A stretch of DNA of 64,000 bases from Parabacteroides johnsonii DSM 18315 (lineage in GTDB: Bacteria; Bacteroidota; Bacteroidia; Bacteroidales; Tannerellaceae). A program made the translations under genes and the position numbers. Below are positions 53,722-62,535 of the stretch, piece by piece; the stretch's first letter is position 1, and every line of letters starts with the position of its first letter. The notes under the pieces are model-generated. The model was not told the DNA's origin and made no database searches. It saw only the letters and a program-made list of their open reading frames with translations. The stretch is taken from assembly GCF_025151045.1 (NCBI RefSeq), contig NZ_CP102285.1, positions 3,658,001 to 3,722,000 of the forward strand. The letters run 5' to 3'.

Positions 53722-55716
53722 ATGAGAAAGTTCTTTATATCTATCTCCATTATCTGCTTCGGTTTATTTTCACCCCATATGTTGTCCGCCGCCCCCTTAA
53801 ATGCAAAGGAAGACCGGCAAACAAGCCCGTATACAGGGTATACAAGAGCACACTGGTTAGAAATAAACGAACAACTGATAGCCGGAGCTTTAAACTATGT
53901 AAACCCGGAAACCGGCATATTCAGTTTGCCCGAATCCACCGGTGCCTACCGGGAGCTTGAAGATTTCAGAAACGAAAATCAGGCAAGAATCATGGAACGC
54001 ATCATGGTCGGTGTCATCATCTATACAACGGCAACAGGCAAAGATGAAGTTCCGGGATACAAAGGTTCTATCACAAAGCCTTTTATAAACGCCATAACAA
54101 GGGGAACAGATCCCAAGAGCGAAGGGTATTGGGGAGATCCCGATCCCAACGACCAGATAGGAGTATCGTTCGCATTAGGTATATACGCCTGTCCTGAACG
54201 ATTCTGGAATCCGCTCACGAACGAACAGAAGAAGAACCTGATCAAATTCTTTCAAAAACAGTCATTCAACACGACTTATCATAACAACCACTATTTTTTT
54301 CACTTATTTGCAACCAGTCTTATCGAAAAATACGGGAATGGAATCGACTCCAACCGGGCGCATCATACTCAAATGATGGAAAGGCTTTTAGGATGGTACA
54401 GAGGAGATGGCTGGTTCATAGACGGTAACAACCGGGGATTCGATTATTACAATTTCTGGGGATTCCAGTTATTCAATCAGATGGTTTATCAATACGACCC
54501 CGTTTGGAAAGAGCAATTCGGGAAAAGGATACAAGATATCTCTTCGCGTCTTCTGGAAACCGTACCTTACCAATATGCCCGTAACGGAGGGCATATTCCC
54601 TGGGGCAGATCACTGACATACCGGTTTGCCAGTAATGCTGCCATCGGATGGGCTATGATAAACGGGAACAGCACACTATCTCCGGGAATAGCCAGGCGCA
54701 TTCTGTCTGGTGATTTAAAATACTTCTGGGAAAATGGATGCATGGGAGAAAACGGGCTGTTGAATATCGGCTATTTAGGCAAAAACCAAAGCCTTGCTGA
54801 AAACTATATTGTCCCAGGTGATCCCTACTTCGCCATGCATGGTCTGTGCTGCCTATTACTTCCGGAAAACCATCTGTTCTGGAAGGTAAAAGAAGAACCG
54901 ATGCCAGCAGATATAGCAGGAGGAAAAGTCGCTGTCGAAGGAGCACAGTTCTCCCTCAACGTAAGTCCTGTTGACGGAGACGCCCGTCTATATCCGGCAG
55001 GGCAACCTTTTGATAGAACAATCTGGCAAAGCCCGGTCAAATATAACCAACATGCCTATTCGGCCACAATAGGCTTTTGTCTGACAGGAGAAGGAGGAGA
55101 AGATATAGGGGCAGGACGAACCGGATATTCCTATGACGGAAAACAGTGGATGTACAGGTTACGTAGCCGGACGTTATTTATAAAACCGGATCATATCGCA
55201 AGCATATATCACCTGCAATCCATTGGAAAAGAGGATCGCACGCCGGAATTCCAGAAAGACGAACTGATTACCCATACACTGATCGGAAACGACGGGGAAG
55301 TTCACGTATTTTGGCATAATTATCCCGATCCGCTATACTTATCGGTCGGAGGGTATGGAATCAGCATTCCTAACGGCGACACGTTACAGGAAACCCCATC
55401 AAAACAAGGACTTTGTATTCACGGCGGAGATTATCACTCAACCATACAGGCCGTTTGCGCACCAGAAGGCAATCTGTATTCCACTTTGCTCACACCCCGT
55501 AAGGGATGGAAACATACACATCTTTTCGGAGGGTTAGGAGCTTATTGCTCCTGGCAAAGCAAAGCAGGTGTACCGCCTCACACTCCAGTTGTCGTATATG
55601 TAAACGGGACAAAAGACCGTGTTCCGGCAAACGTAAAAATCAACGTAGCACGAACATACAACGGATTAGTTATTACTTTTGAAGGAAAACAATTTCAAAT
55701 CAAAATAATCGACTGA
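53722..55716 (+). CDS. DUF2264 family protein, secreted
   Basis: 664 residues with signal peptide (MRKFFISISIICFGLFSPHMLSA). The N-terminal 400 residues match DUF2264, an (alpha/alpha)-barrel-like family: RAHWLEINEQLIAGALNYV, NDQIGVSFALGIYA, NHYFFHLFATSLIEKYG, RYRGDGW-like GWYRGDGWFIDGNN, YDYYNFWGFQLF-like DYYNFWGFQLFNQM. The C-terminal part is beta-rich (YSATIGFCLTG, DGEVHVFWHNYP). I recall DUF2264 relatives being grouped with uronate-active glycosidases (GH154), but I cannot confirm that this protein belongs there. It starts 18 bp after the reductase gene and is translated just before the VOC protein. Confidence 0.82.
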   Translation: MRKFFISISIICFGLFSPHMLSAAPLNAKEDRQTSPYTGYTRAHWLEINEQLIAGALNYVNPETGIFSLPESTGAYRELEDFRNENQARIMERIMVGVIIYTTATGKDEVPGYKGSITKPFINAITRGTDPKSEGYWGDPDPNDQIGVSFALGIYACPERFWNPLTNEQKKNLIKFFQKQSFNTTYHNNHYFFHLFATSLIEKYGNGIDSNRAHHTQMMERLLGWYRGDGWFIDGNNRGFDYYNFWGFQLFNQMVYQYDPVWKEQFGKRIQDISSRLLETVPYQYARNGGHIPWGRSLTYRFASNAAIGWAMINGNSTLSPGIARRILSGDLKYFWENGCMGENGLLNIGYLGKNQSLAENYIVPGDPYFAMHGLCCLLLPENHLFWKVKEEPMPADIAGGKVAVEGAQFSLNVSPVDGDARLYPAGQPFDRTIWQSPVKYNQHAYSATIGFCLTGEGGEDIGAGRTGYSYDGKQWMYRLRSRTLFIKPDHIASIYHLQSIGKEDRTPEFQKDELITHTLIGNDGEVHVFWHNYPDPLYLSVGGYGISIPNGDTLQETPSKQGLCIHGGDYHSTIQAVCAPEGNLYSTLLTPRKGWKHTHLFGGLGAYCSWQSKAGVPPHTPVVVYVNGTKDRVPANVKINVARTYNGLVITFEGKQFQIKIID

Positions 55717-55717
55717 T

Positions 55718-56584
55718 ATGACATACAAAAGAATATTTACAATCCTTTTCACCGGATTAATTTCCATATGCTCGCTTATAGCCCAGGAAGTACAACGCCC
55801 TGCCGTATGGGGAATTGCCAAAATGACATTCCTCGTGAGCGATATGGAGATGGCACGGGAGTATTACGGGCGTTTCCTAGGGTTTGACGAAGCCTTTTCC
55901 TACCCGTCCCCTTCAGGAACAGTCGTGTCATTCAAGATAAACGACCGACAGTTTTTAGAATTTATCGTCGATAAACAGGCAAAAGAAAAAAAACGCCTCG
56001 TTTCTATATCACTGGAAACAGAGTCGGTACCGGATATGTTACACTACTTGAAAGCGCAAGGAGTGAAAGTTTCTCCATGTATCACGGATGGGGCAGGAAA
56101 CGAAGTCATTGTCACGCAAGATGCAGCTGGGAACAATGTCGAATTTATCAATCTGAAAGCAGACGGGCTACACCGGAAATCAAAAGGGAAATTTTTGTCT
56201 GAAAACAGAATATCCAAAAGGATACACCATGCAGGCTTATACGCCGAAAAGATCGACGAACAGGATCCTTTCTGGGTAAAGATACTGAAATGCAAAGAAA
56301 TCGTCAGATATCCACTGGACAAAATCCAACCCGGCATTATCCAATACCTAGGTCTAGGCGACTGTACCGAGAATATCGAACACTATTCACCCTGTGATGA
56401 GAATTTCAGCCATCCATGTTTCCTGGTCGAGGATATGCAGGAAACGATCTACACCTTAAAAGAGAGAAGAAACGGACAAACCGTAAACCGTCCCTCCATC
56501 GGTAAAACAAAGCGTTGGTTGCTGAATCTCCAGACTCCAGATAAGACGAGAGTTGAATTTACAGAGGCCTATTGTATAAAATAG
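55718..56584 (+). CDS. Exported tandem VOC (glyoxalase-fold) protein
   Basis: 288 residues: signal peptide (MTYKRIFTILFTGLISICSLIA) plus two beta-alpha-beta-beta-beta modules. Module 1 (about 28-148): IAKMTFLVSDMEMAREYYGRFLGF, ending NNVEFINL. Module 2 (about 168-288): RIHHAGLYAEKIDEQDPFWVKIL, ending RVEFTEAY. In module 1 the first metal ligand position (usually His) is Lys; in module 2 His is kept, and both end strands keep Glu, so one metal site at most may be complete. VOC enzymes are usually cytoplasmic; an exported one in a SusCD operon is unusual. Its start lies one base after the stop of the DUF2264 gene. Confidence 0.83.
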   Translation: MTYKRIFTILFTGLISICSLIAQEVQRPAVWGIAKMTFLVSDMEMAREYYGRFLGFDEAFSYPSPSGTVVSFKINDRQFLEFIVDKQAKEKKRLVSISLETESVPDMLHYLKAQGVKVSPCITDGAGNEVIVTQDAAGNNVEFINLKADGLHRKSKGKFLSENRISKRIHHAGLYAEKIDEQDPFWVKILKCKEIVRYPLDKIQPGIIQYLGLGDCTENIEHYSPCDENFSHPCFLVEDMQETIYTLKERRNGQTVNRPSIGKTKRWLLNLQTPDKTRVEFTEAYCIK

Positions 56585-56611
56585 AACCGACAAAACGGAT
56601 ACGGACTATGG

Positions 56612-57211
56612 CTAAACCAAAGCCTGCTTACGGAGGCTTGCATCCCAAACCGGTTCCGAATAGATCAGTTCGACAGCTTCGGCCGGGGTAGAGGCGACCG
56701 CCCAAAGTGCTGCATGCTGCGGGCGCATGAAATGCTCGTCGACGGCCCGGCGGAACATCTCCAAGAGGGGATCGAAATAGCCGTTTATATTTAGGATGAC
56801 AATCGGGTTGAGATACAAGCCTAACTGTTTCCAGGTGATGACTTCCAACAACTCTTCGAGAGTACCGCATCCGCCCGGAAGAGCGATCACGGCATCCGAA
56901 AGATCAGCCATCCGTTGCTTGCGCTCGTGCATGCTGTCGACCTCGACCAGATCGGTAAGCCCCTTGTGACACCAATCCTGTTCCACCATAAAACGAGGGA
57001 TCACACCGGTTACGGTTCCGCCGGCTGCCAGCGTAGCATCCGATACGGCGCACATCAGGCCCGAATTGCCGGCCCCGTTGATCACCCTCAGGTTCCGTTC
57101 GCCCAACAGACGTCCCAACTCGGTCGCAGCCTCCCGATATGCCGAAGCGACCTGCGTGCTGGAGGCACAATACACGCAAACGGAAGTTATCTTATTTCTT
57201 TCTCTTTCCAT
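56612..57211 (-). CDS. LOG-family protein (TIGR00730)
   Basis: About 199 residues from the ATG at 57211 (MERERNKITSVCVYCASS); in-frame ATGs at 57226 and 57283 would lengthen it with unconserved sequence. The Rossmann-like LOG fold is shown by GAGNSGLMCAVSDA, SMHERKQRM and PGGCGTLEELLEV. LOG proteins hydrolyse nucleoside monophosphates to ribose phosphate and free base (cytokinin-type phosphoribohydrolase); in bacteria the physiological role is usually unknown. It is the last of four leftward genes and is convergent with the VOC gene. Confidence 0.88.
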   Translation of the reverse strand: MERERNKITSVCVYCASSTQVASAYREAATELGRLLGERNLRVINGAGNSGLMCAVSDATLAAGGTVTGVIPRFMVEQDWCHKGLTDLVEVDSMHERKQRMADLSDAVIALPGGCGTLEELLEVITWKQLGLYLNPIVILNINGYFDPLLEMFRRAVDEHFMRPQHAALWAVASTPAEAVELIYSEPVWDASLRKQALV

Positions 57212-57299
57212 CTTTCTTTTTTGCATTATGATTTTAAAACAAAGTGGCTTTGACAAGCCATCACCTGAAACCATCGGACTCACCGCCTTCCAAAACCGC

Positions 57300-58043
57300 T
57301 TATTTTCCCTTATTTATATCATATCCGAACAAGGCGAAATCGCCCAGGCAAGGATCATCCGGGAAGATATGCGACAGGGCCTCGGTTATCTCGAGCGCCG
57401 TTTTCAGGGTGGCGGTCCGTTGCTGCGTCAAGCCGAGTTCCAATGAAATCTGGTGAACATGCGTGTCCAGCGGAATAATCAATTGGCGGGGATGAAAAGC
57501 AGTCTTCCAAATCCCGAAATCGACGATTCCATCGGTCCGGATCATCCAACGAAGGAACATAGCCAGGCGTTTACAGGCAGAAGTGCCGCCCATCACCGGA
57601 ATACCGTTTATACCGGAAAAGAGACCCTGCAACTTAAGAACCGGATTCGGGTAAGGGCTTGCAGCCGATGCGTCTTCCAATGAATCATACCGCTCATATA
57701 TCTCTTTCAACCGGTCACAGAGGGCACACAGATCCGAATGCGTATAAAAACGGTAAAACGTATCGCGTTTGCCGGCCGGGACATCCGAAACCAGTTCCCG
57801 GTACCGCCCGGACAATACCCATTCGTAAGGACTTCCACCCATCCGGCTATGTAACCAGTCCGCCTTGCGGAGGATCAGTTCCCGGCGTCCATAAGAGATC
57901 CAGGAAGTGATAAAAGCAGATATTTCGATATCCCGTTTTTCTGTAAACCGATGGGGGAACTGAACCGGATCATCAGGTATAAAAGACTTCACATTATAGG
58001 TTCCGGCCCATTCCTTCAATTTCGCTGTCAGTTGTTCGTCCAT
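57300..58043 (-). CDS. TIGR02757 family protein (DUF2400)
   Basis: 247 residues, helical and soluble. Matches the TIGR02757 family by DPVQFPHRF, ISAFITSWISYGRRELI, YEWVLSGRY, NKRLNMFLRWM-like CKRLAMFLRWMIR and LIIPLDTHVHQISLELGL. The last motif resembles the helix-hairpin-helix region of base-excision glycosylases, so a DNA-repair role has been suspected but not shown. It lies 3 bp downstream of the AlkD gene, which supports that link. Confidence 0.85.
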   Translation of the reverse strand: MDEQLTAKLKEWAGTYNVKSFIPDDPVQFPHRFTEKRDIEISAFITSWISYGRRELILRKADWLHSRMGGSPYEWVLSGRYRELVSDVPAGKRDTFYRFYTHSDLCALCDRLKEIYERYDSLEDASAASPYPNPVLKLQGLFSGINGIPVMGGTSACKRLAMFLRWMIRTDGIVDFGIWKTAFHPRQLIIPLDTHVHQISLELGLTQQRTATLKTALEITEALSHIFPDDPCLGDFALFGYDINKGK

Positions 58044-58046
58044 CCC

Positions 58047-58754
58047 TTACTTCATCTTTAGGAAATACTGGCGCCGGTCTTCGGGATAATGCTCGATGGC
58101 ATAGCGAAGAGCCGTACGCGGAAGCTGGGTCGCATAACGTTCAAGAAAGTCGGTGAGGGTATCCCGGTCTCTTTTGCCCACTTCACGAAGCATCCAACCT
58201 ACGGCTTTATGCATCAAGTCATGTTTATGCGTCATCAACCGTTCGGCCAACGCCAACGTATCGGTAAAATCCGAACGGCGGATAAAAGCCCAGGTACAGA
58301 CGATCGAAATCCGCTGTTCCCAGAGGTTATCGCTGGCAGCCAGCTCATACAGGACGGAACGGTCCCGGTTCACCAAATATTCGCCGACAATATCCCGGCA
58401 GGACAAATCCACCAAATCCCAATTATTGCAACGGCGGGTATTCTTCAAATAGAAACGATACATCTTTTCCCGTTCATCTGCCGTCGTCTTCTTATCCTGA
58501 AATCGATAGACCAGAACCAACAGGGCGCAAAGGCGGGCCTCATGCCAGGGACTATCCAACAGGCGCTGCAATTCATCGAGAGGCATCGCTTTGTTAGCTT
58601 TCGCTATATTGCGAGTTTGCGGGACGACGACTCCTAAAAAGCGATCGCCTTCGCCATACTGCCCCGGTCCGGTTTTGAAAAACCGGCTCAGATGGGCCGC
58701 CTTTTCGGGTGAACCGACCGATTGCAGTTCACTCAACACAAACTCCGCCGTCAT
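58047..58754 (-). CDS. DNA alkylation repair protein, AlkD-like
   Basis: 235 residues from the ATG at 58754 (MTAEFVLSELQSVGSPE), a start fixed by its 4-bp ATGA overlap with the stop of the upstream dehydrogenase gene. HEAT-like repeats make up the whole protein. Family motifs are GVVVPQTRNIAK, NNWDLVDLSCRDIVG, LWEQRISIV and HDLMHKAVGWMLREVGKRD. AlkD glycosylases remove bulky or charged alkyl purines without base flipping; the Trp and Asp of NNWDLVD are the catalytic-site residues. It is translationally coupled to both neighbours. Confidence 0.92.
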   Translation of the reverse strand: MTAEFVLSELQSVGSPEKAAHLSRFFKTGPGQYGEGDRFLGVVVPQTRNIAKANKAMPLDELQRLLDSPWHEARLCALLVLVYRFQDKKTTADEREKMYRFYLKNTRRCNNWDLVDLSCRDIVGEYLVNRDRSVLYELAASDNLWEQRISIVCTWAFIRRSDFTDTLALAERLMTHKHDLMHKAVGWMLREVGKRDRDTLTDFLERYATQLPRTALRYAIEHYPEDRRQYFLKMK

Positions 58755-59713
58755 GGACGCAATACCCGGGACACAGGACGGTCGCCTTCCAGGAATCCGA
58801 TTACATTGTTGCAAACCGTACGCGCCATGATAATACGCGTTTCCAATGTCTGCGTTCCGATATGGGGAGTCAGGACGACATTTTCCATTTCCAGCAACTC
58901 CGGCGAGGGATAATCGCCGAACTCGAATACATCCAGGCCGGCGCCATGAATCGTCCCGTCTTTCAACGCCCGCACCAAAGCCTTTTCATCGACCAAAGGA
59001 CCGCGGCCGGTGTTGATCAGGACAGCCGTCGGTTTCATCTGCTTCAGCTCGGCTTCACCGATGATATGGTAGGTTTCCGGTGTATAAGGGGCATTCAGGG
59101 AGACGAAATCAGATTGGGAGAGGAGTTCCTCCTTGGAAACGTATGTCACGTTCAGCTTTGTCTCTTCTTCGACATACAGTTGCCGACGGTTATGATAGAG
59201 TACTTCCATGCCACAGGCATTCGCACGTTTGGCAAGGGCTTTCCCGATACGCCCCATACCGATAATACCCAGCGTCTTCCCAGTCACGTTGATACCTAAA
59301 TTCTCCAAGACGCCGACTTTCATATCAAGACCTTCCCGGCGCAACTTACGGTCGCATTCGGTAATGCGACGTGCCACATCGAGCATCAGACCGAGCGCGA
59401 GATTGGCGGTAGGAGCCGTCACAGGGTCGGGGGTATTGGCAACCGTGATTCCTTTTTCAAGGCAATAGGCGACATCGATATTATTGTAACCGACGGCATA
59501 GTTTGCCACCATTTTCAGTTTGGGGGCATGGTCGATCAATTCCTTGTTTACCGGGAAATCGAACATCGAGCACAACACGTCGTACTCCGGTATCATCTCT
59601 AAAACTTCTTCGTACGTGAAATCTCTTCCTTCGGGAAAAGTAACCTCATACTTGCTTTCCAGCTCGGTAAAACCTTCGCGGAACATGTCATAAGTAACTA
59701 ATATCTTTGTCAT
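58751..59713 (-). CDS. D-isomer-specific 2-hydroxyacid dehydrogenase
   Basis: 320-residue NAD(P)-dependent dehydrogenase of the glyoxylate/hydroxypyruvate reductase group. Visible: AVGYNNIDVAYCLEKGI, the dinucleotide motif GIIGMGRIGKALAKRA, LNAPYTPETYHIIG, NTGRGPLVDEKAL and the catalytic His in LTPHIGTQT. The exact substrate (glyoxylate, hydroxypyruvate or D-lactate) is not resolved. First gene of the dehydrogenase-AlkD-TIGR02757-LOG string. A 464-bp palindromic element begins 30 bp upstream of its start. Confidence 0.9.
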   Translation of the reverse strand: MTKILVTYDMFREGFTELESKYEVTFPEGRDFTYEEVLEMIPEYDVLCSMFDFPVNKELIDHAPKLKMVANYAVGYNNIDVAYCLEKGITVANTPDPVTAPTANLALGLMLDVARRITECDRKLRREGLDMKVGVLENLGINVTGKTLGIIGMGRIGKALAKRANACGMEVLYHNRRQLYVEEETKLNVTYVSKEELLSQSDFVSLNAPYTPETYHIIGEAELKQMKPTAVLINTGRGPLVDEKALVRALKDGTIHGAGLDVFEFGDYPSPELLEMENVVLTPHIGTQTLETRIIMARTVCNNVIGFLEGDRPVSRVLRP

Positions 59714-59742
59714 AATTATTCTTTATATTTAATTTGTGCAGG

Positions 59743-60206
59743 TAAATGATGATTTGTCTGTTACTTTTGGCTTGATCCAAAAGTAACCAAAAGATCAAGG
59801 CCGAACCTGCTTCACTACTTCGTTCCCTTCGTTCGCTGTCGCGTCTGAAACTCGCTTCGCTCAAACAGCAGACGCTCCGGACGCTCACTCCGGTCACTGC
59901 GCTTAACGCTCATCAGCTTAGGCCGGAGATAGAGCCTGACGGCTCTTTGAGGATTGCCGATACCGATACCTATACAAGAAGCGGTATCGGCAATCCCAAG
60001 AGAAAGCGTAGCTTTCTAAGAAAGGCCTAAGCGGACGGTCGTCAAGCGGAGGGCAAAGGTGTAGCGTCCGGAGCGTCTGCTGTTTGAGCGAAGCGAGTTT
60101 CGCAGGCGACAGCGAAACCTTTGCCCGGAGTAGACCGGACGGTTAAGCCTTGATCTTTTGGTTACTTTTGGATCAAGCCAAAAGTAACAGATAAATCATC
60201 ATTTAT
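59743..60206. repeat. 464-bp near-palindromic element (large MITE-like)
   Basis: The arms at 59743-59801 and 60147-60206 are complementary over about 58 bp with one mismatch (TAAATGATGATTT, then TCTGTTACTTTTGGCTTGAT and on to AAGATCAAGGC). Inside, a second pair around 59829-59884 and 60062-60115 (core GCTTCGCTCAAACAGCAGAC) and a third around GATTGCCGATACCG (59953) / CGGTATCGGCAATC (59985) continue the palindrome. No gene is credible within it; one antisense frame is a by-product. It fills the gap between the dehydrogenase and esterase genes. Confidence 0.8.
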
Positions 60207-60257
60207 TCGCTTATAGTTAAATTATTATACATTTTAATACTTTGCAAAAATACAAAA

Positions 60258-61085
60258 TTATCTGTTACTTCCGGGTCGATTCGAAAGTGTATGGTCGCGG
60301 ATAAACCGGACAGCCAAAGGGAAAGCGGCATCCCGCATAGTGCCGTGGTCGAAACCGCCTAACTCATAAAGGGTCACATCGGGATGGCCGAGCAGTTTGA
60401 AAAGACGGTAGAAATAGGCGGCTTCTTCGTAACGGCCATACAGTTCTTTTTCACGGTCGCCGGAAAGGATCAGGATAGGAGCACAGTCCGGACGGACGTG
60501 ATACAAGGGAGCCGTTTCATCGATAGTCGGCTGCAACGGTTTCAGTCCCCACTGGTTGCGGGTTTCGAAATGGGTGATTACCTGACCGCTGAAAGGGATG
60601 ATCCCGGCGAGCTTGTCAGCATCTTTACCATAACGCGCCAACAGCTTCTTGTCCAGCCCGACCATATCGACCAGATAGCCGCCTGCGGAATGGCCGGCGA
60701 TATAGATAGAGGAAGTGTCACCTCCGTATTTTCCGATATTATCGAATACCCAGGCAACGGCGGCGGCAGCATCATCCACGATCTCCATTGTTTCCACATG
60801 CGGTGACAAGCGGTATTCGACCCCTACGACTATCATACCGTCCGTCAACAGCCCGGATGGTACTTCGCGGCTGCCACCAGTCAAGCCGCCACCATGAAAC
60901 CAGACAACGACAGGTGCGTTTTGTACGTCCGGCTGGTAGGCAATATCCAGGCGACACATCTTGGATATGTATTCATCTCCTGCATTTTCACGATACGGGA
61001 CATTACGCTCGTAGGTATAACCGGTAGCGAAAGCCGCCACGGAAACCAGGATGAGCAGGAAGGTCAGACAGGTTTTATTCATCAT
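60258..61085 (-). CDS. Secreted alpha/beta-hydrolase, carboxylesterase-like
   Basis: About 275 residues from the ATG at 61085 (MMNKTCLTFLLILVSVAAFA, a signal peptide). Longer in-frame reading to 61133 crosses the promoter and is unlikely. Oxyanion hole WFHGGGLTGG, nucleophile in IAGHSAGGYLV, acid in LILSGDREKELYG, His in GGFDHGTMR. This is the BD-FAE/hormone-sensitive-lipase-like branch; the substrate may be an acetylated or aryl ester, possibly on glycans. A consensus promoter lies upstream. Confidence 0.87.
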   Translation of the reverse strand: MMNKTCLTFLLILVSVAAFATGYTYERNVPYRENAGDEYISKMCRLDIAYQPDVQNAPVVVWFHGGGLTGGSREVPSGLLTDGMIVVGVEYRLSPHVETMEIVDDAAAAVAWVFDNIGKYGGDTSSIYIAGHSAGGYLVDMVGLDKKLLARYGKDADKLAGIIPFSGQVITHFETRNQWGLKPLQPTIDETAPLYHVRPDCAPILILSGDREKELYGRYEEAAYFYRLFKLLGHPDVTLYELGGFDHGTMRDAAFPLAVRFIRDHTLSNRPGSNR

Positions 61086-61130
61086 ATTCTGTTCTAAATT
61101 TGAATTGATTAAACACAAAAATTCGAGTCT

Positions 61131-61162
61131 CAAAAGTAACCAGCTTTTTCCAACAAAACAAA
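61131..61162 (-). promoter_or_regulatory. Promoter of the esterase gene
   Basis: Minus-strand TTTG (61159-61162) and TACTTTTG (61131-61138) with a 20-bp spacer match the Bacteroidetes consensus. The -7 box is 45 bp from the chosen start. Confidence 0.6.
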
Positions 61163-61211
61163 CAATCTCCCATTTCCCGCCTTCTTTTTCCTGCAGAACC
61201 CGATTATTTCC

Positions 61212-61219
61212 TATTTTTG
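61212..61219 (+). promoter_or_regulatory. -7 element of the SpmA/B-like gene
   Basis: TATTTTTG fits TAnnTTTG 41 bp before the start, with TTTC (61187-61190) 21 bp further upstream as a weak -33. Confidence 0.45.
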
Positions 61220-61260
61220 TAATCTAATAACGAGTATCTTATTACCTGTCAACAACTACT

Positions 61261-62493
61261 ATGGTTCTAAATTATATCTGGATCGCCTTCTTTCTGATCG
61301 CCTTCGTGGTGGCGCTTTGCAAGCTGGTCATCGGTGGAGACACAGAAGTTTTCACCCATATCATCAACGCTTCTTTTGCTTCGGCAAAGACTGGATTCGA
61401 GATATCCCTCGGATTGACGGGGGTGCTGGCTCTTTGGCTCGGCATCATGAAAATCGGGGAAAAAGGAGGCGTGATACAGGCGTTTGCCCGGCTGACGGCG
61501 CCTGTATTCAGCAAGCTCTTTCCGGGAATACCGAAAGACCATCCGGCTACGGGCTCCATCTTCATGTGCCTTTCGGCAAACTTGTTAGGCTTGGACAATG
61601 CAGCTACACCGATGGGACTGAAAGCCATGAAAGAGTTGCAGGAACTGAATGCGAAGAAGGAGTCCGCCAGCGATCCGATGATCATGTTCCTTTGTATCAA
61701 CGCTTCGGGACTGACACTGATTCCTGTCTCCATCATGACCTACCGGGCACAGATGGGAGCAGCCAACCCAGCCGATGTCTTCCTGCCCCTTATGCTCGCG
61801 ACCTTCTCTTCCACCCTGGTGGCCATATTGGCGGTCTGTTTCAAGCAACGAATCAACATTCTACAACGGAACCTATTGCTTTTCTTCGGCGGCATGATCA
61901 CGTTCGTCGGTGGCCTGGCCTTGCTTTTCGGGATGATGAGCCAGCAATCGGTCTCCCTCTACTCTACCCTGTTTGCCAACATTTTACTTTTCTCCATCAT
62001 ATGCGGATTCATCATCAGCGGTATTCGCAAGAAAATCAACGTATACGACACTTTTATCGAAGGAGCGAAAGAAGGTTTCCAGACCGCCGTAACGATCATC
62101 CCCTACCTCATCGCCGTCCTGGTCGCCATTGCCGTTTTCCGAGCTTCAGGAGCAATGGATTTCCTGATCGACGGCATTCGCATGGGAGTCGCGGCAGCAG
62201 GACTGGACACGCAATTTGTGGAAGGCCTGCCTACCATGCTAATGAAGCCGCTTAGCGGCAGCGGAGCACGGGGCATGATGTTGGATGCGATGAACACCTA
62301 CGGAGCAGACTCGTTCATAGGCCGCCTCTGCTCCATCGTGCAGGGATCAAGCGATACGACTTTCTATGTCGTCGCCCTCTACTTCGGGAGTGTTAAGATA
62401 CGCAACACCTACTATACGATCCCCTGTTCGCTATTGGCCGATTTAGCCGGGGCAGTGGCAGCGGTCGCTATGACGTATCTGTTTTTTACCTGA
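61261..62493 (+). CDS. SpmA-SpmB fusion, nucleoside-recognition (Gate) membrane protein
   Basis: 410 residues with about ten hydrophobic helices and two Gate-type halves. The first half has GVLALWLGIMKIGEKGG, FMCLSANLLGLDNAATPMGLKAMKEL and INASGLTLIPVSIM (SpmA-like); the second has GFQTAVTIIPYLIAVLVAIAVFR, KPLSGSGARGMMLDAM and VQGSSDTTFYVVALYFGSV (SpmB-like). In spore formers these are separate spore maturation proteins; Bacteroidales do not sporulate, so the role here is unknown and may be transport-related. Confidence 0.9.
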   Translation: MVLNYIWIAFFLIAFVVALCKLVIGGDTEVFTHIINASFASAKTGFEISLGLTGVLALWLGIMKIGEKGGVIQAFARLTAPVFSKLFPGIPKDHPATGSIFMCLSANLLGLDNAATPMGLKAMKELQELNAKKESASDPMIMFLCINASGLTLIPVSIMTYRAQMGAANPADVFLPLMLATFSSTLVAILAVCFKQRINILQRNLLLFFGGMITFVGGLALLFGMMSQQSVSLYSTLFANILLFSIICGFIISGIRKKINVYDTFIEGAKEGFQTAVTIIPYLIAVLVAIAVFRASGAMDFLIDGIRMGVAAAGLDTQFVEGLPTMLMKPLSGSGARGMMLDAMNTYGADSFIGRLCSIVQGSSDTTFYVVALYFGSVKIRNTYYTIPCSLLADLAGAVAAVAMTYLFFT

Positions 62494-62535
62494 AAATAAT
62501 TCGTATCTTCGTCCTATCTAACATAGCAATAAAGT

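Noticed and set aside
59743-60206. Insertion sequence
   Set aside because: Inverted ends are present but no transposase or remnant can be read inside; a non-autonomous element is the better description.
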